A stretch of 64,000 nt of DNA, taken from NCBI GenBank assembly GCA_041396705.1, contig JAWKYB010000003.1, positions 372,001 through 436,000 on the forward strand, read 5' to 3'. Shown here piece by piece: positions 59,860-64,000 of this stretch; the first letter of the stretch is position 1; each line of letters starts with the position of its first letter. The position numbers and the translations under genes were made by a program. Below the pieces are notes generated by a model, which was given only the letters and a program-made list of their open reading frames with translations, searched no databases and was not told the origin of the DNA. This DNA is from Alphaproteobacteria bacterium. GTDB taxonomy: Bacteria; Pseudomonadota; Alphaproteobacteria; CALKHQ01.

Positions 59860-61821
59860 GTGACAGGCATGCGTATCTTCGCCGCGGCAGCGCTGGCGGT
59901 GTCGTTGGGCGGCGCCGCCGCGCTGGCGCAGGAAACCCCGGCCAGGATCCAGGGTGCGTTCGCGATCGGCAGCTGCACCGCGCCCGACGTGAACGTCACC
60001 ATCGACGGCTATGGCATGCAGGTGACCGCGCCGGACGGCAGCGTGATCACCTCGGTCGAATTCTCCAACGTGGTGGATGCCGGCGGCCAGATCACCGCGG
60101 ACGTCTCCGGCGGCGAAAGCGGCACCATCATCCTCAGCGATGCCGGCGACGGCGCGCTCGACGTGATCTTCGTCGACGTCAACGGCAACGAGGAGCCGGC
60201 GCAGCGTCTGAACCTGTGCCAGGCCGCCGTGGTGTCGACCACCCCGTCCGGCGTCGCCGTGCCGGACGAGCTGATCGGCGAGTTCGCCACCGGCAGCTGC
60301 TCCGCACCGGACAACCGGCTGGTGGTCGGCGCCGACCGGATCGAGGCCTTCAGCGGCCAGTCCGGCCAGTCGCAAGGCGTCTATACGGTGCTGGATGTCG
60401 GGGAAATCCCCGGCGGCTACCTCATCGCGATCGACTACGAGGGCACGCAGGCCCAGCTCGAGATGGTGGTGATCAACCAGGACATCGTCGAGGCCGCGTT
60501 CATCGATCCGTCGGGCGGCCGCGAAGAGGAGACGTTGTATCGCTGCAGCGCGCCGGTGGTCATCTCCGAGACGCCGGAGACCGGCGAATCGATCGGCGCC
60601 TTCCCCGACGGCTTCCTCGGTCGCTACGTGATCGGCGACGACGCCACCTGCGACGCCTTCGACGCCGAGGTCTATTTCGAGGCGCAGCGGCTGGTCGTCT
60701 ACGAGAACAACCAGGTCGAGCTCGAGATCGACGTGCTCGACGTGATGCTGCCGCCGCCGGGCGCCATCGAGCCGGCGATCGATTTCGTCATCATGTCGGA
60801 CGGCCGCGAGGGCGTGGTCGAGATGCGCTCGGCCGGCGGCGACCGCTATGCGCTGACCTTCCGCAACCGCGACACCGGCGAGGTCGAGCAGACCGAGACC
60901 ATCACCCTGTGCGAGAGCTTCGTGCCGGAAGGGCCGGAAATCGGGCCGGACGTTTCGCTGGGCAGCACCATCCCCGACGCCTATCTCGGCCTCTACGCCG
61001 TCGGTAGCGAGGCGTCGTGCGCCGACCTCAGCGGCGACACGGTGCGGATCGAGCCGTCCCGCATCGTCGCGATCGACAACGGGCAGGAGAACTTCGTCGT
61101 CGACGTGCTGGAGGTGCTGGCGGTCGATCCGGCGCTGGAAGTCCGGGTGGTGGCGCGCGGCGACGAGGGCGTGGTCAGGATGACGCCGCTCGGCGCCGAC
61201 CGCTACGAGGTCGTGTTCACCGAGTCGGGCGGCGGCTCGGAGCGGCCCGACATCTTCACCCGCTGCTCGGCGCCCGAGGCGCAGACGCCGGAGATCCCGC
61301 AGATCAACCTGCCGACCGGCGACGCCTCGGACATGACCGGTTTCCTGATCGACAGCGCGGTCGCCCGGTTCGCCGCACTGCAGGACGAACTGGCGCAGGT
61401 GTGCCAGGCCGGCAGCGAACAGGCCTGCCTCGACACCTTCTGGGCCTTTGCCGACGTCACTGGCGACGGCCTGCTGACCCAGGCGGAGCTGGCGCGGGTC
61501 ACCCGCTTCGGCGCCAAGTGGGCGGTCTATTACTTCCTCGGCACCGAGCAGGCGGGGGCCGCCGAATTGACCGCGCCGCAGCTCGAGCTCGGCCAGGCGC
61601 TGGCGATTCAGATCGGCACGATGGTGACCGGGCCGATCGTGGCCGACGGGCTGATCTACAACTACGACTACGACGGCAACCACGCGCTCAGCCAGGTCGA
61701 GCTGTTCCCGGACGGCGTCGAGACCGCGCCGATCGCGATGCCGGCGCTGATGCAGCTGTTCACCGAGAACACGCTGCGCACGCTGTTCGAGTCGCTCGAG
61801 CAGCTCGACGACCTGATGTGA
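59860..61821 (+). CDS. large secreted repeat protein with EF-hand-like C-terminus
   Basis: This 653-residue exported protein of unrecognised family has a signal peptide (MRIFAAAALAVSLGGAAALA, cut before QETP). Four related modules of about 110-120 residues start near residues 35, 142, 255 and 379. Each begins with a pattern like F/Y-A-x-G-S-C-x-A-P-D and later has a Cys-containing end (LNLCQA, LYRCSAP, ITLCES, FTRCSAP), so each may hold one disulfide. Two EF-hand-like loops follow: DVTGDGLLTQAE near 532 and DYDGNHALSQVE near 603. GTG 59860 is preferred because AGGAG lies 9 nt upstream. It is probably a periplasmic calcium-binding protein. Confidence 0.72.
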   Translation: MTGMRIFAAAALAVSLGGAAALAQETPARIQGAFAIGSCTAPDVNVTIDGYGMQVTAPDGSVITSVEFSNVVDAGGQITADVSGGESGTIILSDAGDGALDVIFVDVNGNEEPAQRLNLCQAAVVSTTPSGVAVPDELIGEFATGSCSAPDNRLVVGADRIEAFSGQSGQSQGVYTVLDVGEIPGGYLIAIDYEGTQAQLEMVVINQDIVEAAFIDPSGGREEETLYRCSAPVVISETPETGESIGAFPDGFLGRYVIGDDATCDAFDAEVYFEAQRLVVYENNQVELEIDVLDVMLPPPGAIEPAIDFVIMSDGREGVVEMRSAGGDRYALTFRNRDTGEVEQTETITLCESFVPEGPEIGPDVSLGSTIPDAYLGLYAVGSEASCADLSGDTVRIEPSRIVAIDNGQENFVVDVLEVLAVDPALEVRVVARGDEGVVRMTPLGADRYEVVFTESGGGSERPDIFTRCSAPEAQTPEIPQINLPTGDASDMTGFLIDSAVARFAALQDELAQVCQAGSEQACLDTFWAFADVTGDGLLTQAELARVTRFGAKWAVYYFLGTEQAGAAELTAPQLELGQALAIQIGTMVTGPIVADGLIYNYDYDGNHALSQVELFPDGVETAPIAMPALMQLFTENTLRTLFESLEQLDDLM

Positions 61822-61848
61822 TCGTCGCGCGGCGTGCCTGACCGGATG

Positions 61849-61877
61849 GCGGCGGCCGGCGAACCGGCCGCCGCTTT
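61849..61877 (+). terminator. terminator-like hairpin after the repeat protein gene
   Basis: A perfect 11-bp stem GCGGCGGCCGG (61849-61859) with CCGGCCGCCGC (61864-61874), loop CGAA, then TTT. It lies between two convergent genes. The weak T-run suggests partial or bidirectional action. Confidence 0.65.
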
Positions 61878-61895
61878 CCCGTCAAGAGCCGCGGA

Positions 61896-62429
61896 TCAGG
61901 AGTCGTACTGGACCAGGCTGTGGAACGGCTTGGCGATCGACCGGCGCCCGTTCAGGAAGGTCAGCTCGATGATGGTGGCCACCGCCTCGACGCGGCCGCC
62001 GATCTTTTCGATCAGCGTGACCGAGGCGGCCAGCGTGCCGCCCGTCGCGATCAGGTCGTCGAGCACGATCACCCGCTGTCCGGGTTTGACCGCGTCCTGC
62101 TGCACCTCGATGGTATCGGTGCCGTATTCCAGGTCGTAGTCGTGGGCGACCACGTCGCCCGGCAGCTTGCCGCGCTTGCGCACCATCAGGAAGCCGCAGC
62201 CGAGCTGGAGCGCGAGCGGTGCGGCGACCAGGAAGCCGCGGGACTCGATGCCCGCCAGCATGTCAGGCCGGTACGGCGCCAGCAGTCCCGCCAGCCGGTC
62301 GACCGCGGCATGCCAGGCCTGCGGGTGGGCCAGCAGGGTCGAGATGTCGTAGAAGCCGATGCCCTTCTTCGGGAAGTCGGGAATGCAGCGGATATGCGCC
62401 TTCAGATCGATCGCCTGCTCCGCCACCAT
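61896..62429 (-). CDS. apt: adenine phosphoribosyltransferase
   Basis: This 177-residue purine salvage enzyme converts adenine and PRPP to AMP. Seen are IRCIPDFPKKGIGFYDIS at the N-terminus, GIESRGFLVAAPLALQLG, and the PRPP-binding VIVLDDLIATGGTLAAS. The C-terminal FHSLVQYDS is typical. The ATG at 62429 has GGAGGGG upstream. The length equals that of standard Apt. Confidence 0.95.
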   Translation of the reverse strand: MVAEQAIDLKAHIRCIPDFPKKGIGFYDISTLLAHPQAWHAAVDRLAGLLAPYRPDMLAGIESRGFLVAAPLALQLGCGFLMVRKRGKLPGDVVAHDYDLEYGTDTIEVQQDAVKPGQRVIVLDDLIATGGTLAASVTLIEKIGGRVEAVATIIELTFLNGRRSIAKPFHSLVQYDS

Positions 62430-62511
62430 GCCCCTCCGCCTCGGCACAAAAACGCCGCATCCTAGTGGCCGCGACGGCGCCCCGCAACGGCGGCGCGCGG
62501 TCGCTGGCGGA

Positions 62512-63387
62512 TCAGCGCGGCGGCAGCGGGAAGAAGCGCAACGGTGTCGCATCCGCGCCGGCGGCACCGCCCACGCCCAGCGCCCGGGCCTGCTGCACCA
62601 GGGCCGCGGAAGGTCCGCCGCGGGCCGCTTCGGCGATGACCGGGGATGGCGAGGCCGACAGGCCGCCGATGGCGCCGGCGCCGCTGCCCGGCCCGCCGGC
62701 GGCAACCAGCCCGCCGAACAGCGTCGGACCGGACGGGGCCGCCGGCACCGCGGCGGCGGCGACGGTCGCTGCCATGTTGCCGCCGAGCGCAGACCAGGCG
62801 TCGGCGACCTTGGCCTGGTAGTCGGCCTGCCGCCAGTCGGTCGGCGAGTGGTAGTAGCCGATGGCGGTCGGCCAGTCGCCGTGCTGGGCCAGCAGCCGCG
62901 TCAGCAGCCGGGCGGCATAGTCGGCGTTCAGCGCGGGGTCGAAGGCGTCGTCCAGGTCGACGAAGGCGTCGGGATGCCAGTGCAGGTTGATCTGCATGCA
63001 GCCGACGTCGATGCTGGTCTTGCCGGCCGCCCGTTCCGCTTCGACCGCGGCGATCGCCTCGGCCTTGCTGTCGAAGTGCGCGCCCGCGCCCTCGGCATTG
63101 ATGGTCCAGGGCCAGGCAAGATTTGCCTGCAGGGCCGGGTCGTATCGGCCGCTCTCGACGGTCGCGATGGCGGTCAGCAACCCGCCGGGCAGGCCGTAGC
63201 GCGCCTCTGCCTCGGCCGCCGCCTGTGCGCAGGTCTCGGGTCCGGCCGGCGCGCCGGAGGCCAGGGAAATGGCGCCGAATCCGGTGATTCCGCCGGCGGA
63301 CTGGGCCAGCGCCGGCAGTGTCGGCGCACCCGCAGCCAGTGCCCACAATGCCGCGCCGGCAACCGCCCGAGCCTTCGAATCCGCCAT
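62512..63387 (-). CDS. lytic transglycosylase, SLT domain
   Basis: This 291-residue exported protein has a signal peptide ending near LPALAQ-SA. The SLT lysozyme-like domain follows with catalytic Glu78 in AIATVESGRYDP. CMQINLHWHPDAF and YYHSPTDWRQADY are the standard GxxQ/AYY-equivalent blocks. The C-terminal ~90 residues are Gly/Ala/Pro-rich and likely disordered. It cleaves peptidoglycan glycan strands, possibly for assembly of an envelope machine. Its stop is 82 nt upstream of apt on the same strand. Confidence 0.9.
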   Translation of the reverse strand: MADSKARAVAGAALWALAAGAPTLPALAQSAGGITGFGAISLASGAPAGPETCAQAAAEAEARYGLPGGLLTAIATVESGRYDPALQANLAWPWTINAEGAGAHFDSKAEAIAAVEAERAAGKTSIDVGCMQINLHWHPDAFVDLDDAFDPALNADYAARLLTRLLAQHGDWPTAIGYYHSPTDWRQADYQAKVADAWSALGGNMAATVAAAAVPAAPSGPTLFGGLVAAGGPGSGAGAIGGLSASPSPVIAEAARGGPSAALVQQARALGVGGAAGADATPLRFFPLPPR

Positions 63388-63651
63388 GACCGATCCCTAT
63401 CGTCGTGAGAACACCGGCCGATCGGTGCATCGGTCGTGCCAGCCGGCGCCCGGGGCGGGCGAATCGATGTTGCCGGCATGTCACAGTGCCGCGCGCTCAT
63501 ATTTTTTGCAGTGCAGCAAATTCGGGCAGATTAACTGGCCGTAAAAAAACTTTTCGTGCCATTTCAACGCTGTAACAAAAAAATCTCGATTTCTGTTGAA
63601 TCCGGCGGGCACAGGGAGCATATTGTGCATCGCGGTATGCCGACTGCGGTC

Positions 63652-63728
63652 GGATGCCCAAACATACCGCTTCTACCCTTTGGGCGTTTCCTCCCTAGAC
63701 TCGGGCCGCATCAGCGGCCCTTTTTTTT
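63652..63728 (+). ncRNA. small RNA candidate, suhB/mmgR (alpha-r8)-like
   Basis: The 344-nt gene-free stretch 63388-63731 has no convincing ORF but ends in a strong Rho-independent terminator on the plus strand: GGGCCGC (63703-63709), loop ATCA, GCGGCCC (63714-63720), then eight T. Just upstream lies TACCCTTTGGGCG, a small hairpin, and an unpaired GTTTCCTCCCTAGACTC with an anti-Shine-Dalgarno-like TCCTCCC. This layout resembles, from memory, the mmgR/suhB small RNA of alphaproteobacteria. The 5' end is approximate. The AT-rich part 63490-63610 may hold its promoter. Confidence 0.6.
63703..63728 (+). terminator. Rho-independent terminator of the small RNA
   Basis: A 7-bp GC stem with a 4-nt loop and an uninterrupted T8 tail. 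No plus-strand protein gene precedes it, so it must end a non-coding transcript. Confidence 0.85.
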
Positions 63729-63731
63729 GGC

Positions 63732-64000
63732 CTAGTCCGGCCCCGGGGCGGAATCCTCGCCGGCGCCCAGCGACCGCTGCATCATCACGCAGTCGACCCA
63801 GTGGCCGGCCTTGAAGCCGACCGCATACAGCAGGCCGGACAGCCGGAACCCCATCCGCCGGTGCAGCATCACCGACGCGGTGTTGCCGGAATCGCCGACC
63901 ACCGCGATCATCTGCCGCTTGCCGATGGCGGTGCAGGCGTCGATCAGCCCGCCCAGCAACTGGCTGCCGACGCCGCGCCCGCGCACGTCGGACAGCACGT
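63732..64000 (-). CDS. GNAT family N-acetyltransferase (5' end cut by window)
   Basis: The C-terminal 89 residues of a GNAT enzyme, continuing past the right edge. The acetyl-CoA pyrophosphate loop RGRGVGSQLL is near the start of the visible part. ASVMLHRRMGFRLSGLLYAVGFKAGHW follows, split here as SVMLHRRMGF and KAGHWVD, typical of phosphinothricin acetyltransferase-like members. The stop lies 3 nt after the small RNA terminator, which may serve both strands. Confidence 0.88.
   Translation of the reverse strand, partial: VLSDVRGRGVGSQLLGGLIDACTAIGKRQMIAVVGDSGNTASVMLHRRMGFRLSGLLYAVGFKAGHWVDCVMMQRSLGAGEDSAPGPD

Noticed and set aside
1..64000. CRISPR arrays, tRNA or rRNA genes, prophage, toxin-antitoxin or secretion-system loci
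   Set aside because: No regularly spaced repeats of CRISPR type, no tRNA-like T-loop context and no matching protein families were seen on reading both strands.

Overview
The window is very GC-rich and densely coded. It looks like the chromosome of an alphaproteobacterium, probably in or near Rhodospirillales. The evidence is a perfect CtrA box (TTAA-N7-TTAA) ahead of a PAS_5-type gene, a Psp locus of the pspF/pspA/pspC type, REP elements with a RAYT-type transposase relic, and a probable suhB/mmgR-type small RNA at the right edge. The order-level guess is inference. No rRNA, tRNA, CRISPR array or prophage was seen.

Region 1 (1-5.2 kb) is a minus-strand hydantoin/amide set: an Asp/Glu/hydantoin racemase (cut by the window edge), a creatininase-family amidohydrolase, a DUF917 protein and a HyuA-type hydantoinase/oxoprolinase. 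A short-chain dehydrogenase is divergent from it.

Region 2 (5.3-25.6 kb) is the most interesting part. It is a scattered catabolic and uptake cluster that appears to be tied together by one operator. Genes include an ABC solute-binding protein, an MFS permease, a UbiD decarboxylase with a degenerate UbiD-like partner, a DUF2848 protein, a MarR regulator, an HpaB-type flavin monooxygenase, a cupin, a two-domain ABC permease, the ABC ATPase, an HbpS-RidA fusion, an amidohydrolase, a UbiX prenyltransferase and a nitrilase-family hydrolase. A motif with core AAAG(C/G)TAA sits in five intergenic regions. At two of them it forms a 32-bp three-part palindrome with the same spacing and covarying arms. 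I infer a MarR-controlled pathway for an unidentified, probably aromatic or heteroaromatic, nitrogen-containing acid. A DUF2259 gene, a secreted poly-Asp protein and an FkbM methyltransferase lie inside the stretch but show no link to it.

Region 3 (25.6-35.4 kb) holds a gamma-glutamyltransferase, nicotinate phosphoribosyltransferase, a D-2-hydroxyacid dehydrogenase, an aldo/keto reductase with a lactonase-like amidohydrolase, a broken RAYT transposase among REP repeats, NagA and a second aldo/keto reductase.

Region 4 (35.6-45.4 kb) is a seven-gene plus-strand operon with two family-5 solute-binding proteins and two permease pairs, but only one ATPase gene, which encodes two fused ATPase domains.

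Region 5 (45.4-50.3 kb) is the phage-shock locus, with pspF divergent from a sigma-54-driven pspA-pspC. It is followed by a PAS protein behind a CtrA box, a SAM hydrolase and a metallo-beta-lactamase-fold protein.

Region 6 (50.5-58.3 kb) carries a creatininase, an NMT1-type ABC importer, a cytosine-deaminase-like amidohydrolase and an FAD-linked oxidase, and looks like pyrimidine or related N-heterocycle salvage. The solute-binding gene is damaged: its first ~586 bp are duplicated, an IS5-type transposase tail lies between the copies, and the full-length copy has a +1 frameshift.

Region 7 (58.4-64 kb) has two paralogous flavodoxin-fold quinone reductases, a large secreted repeat protein with EF-hand-like loops, apt, a lytic transglycosylase, the small-RNA candidate and a GNAT acetyltransferase cut by the right edge.
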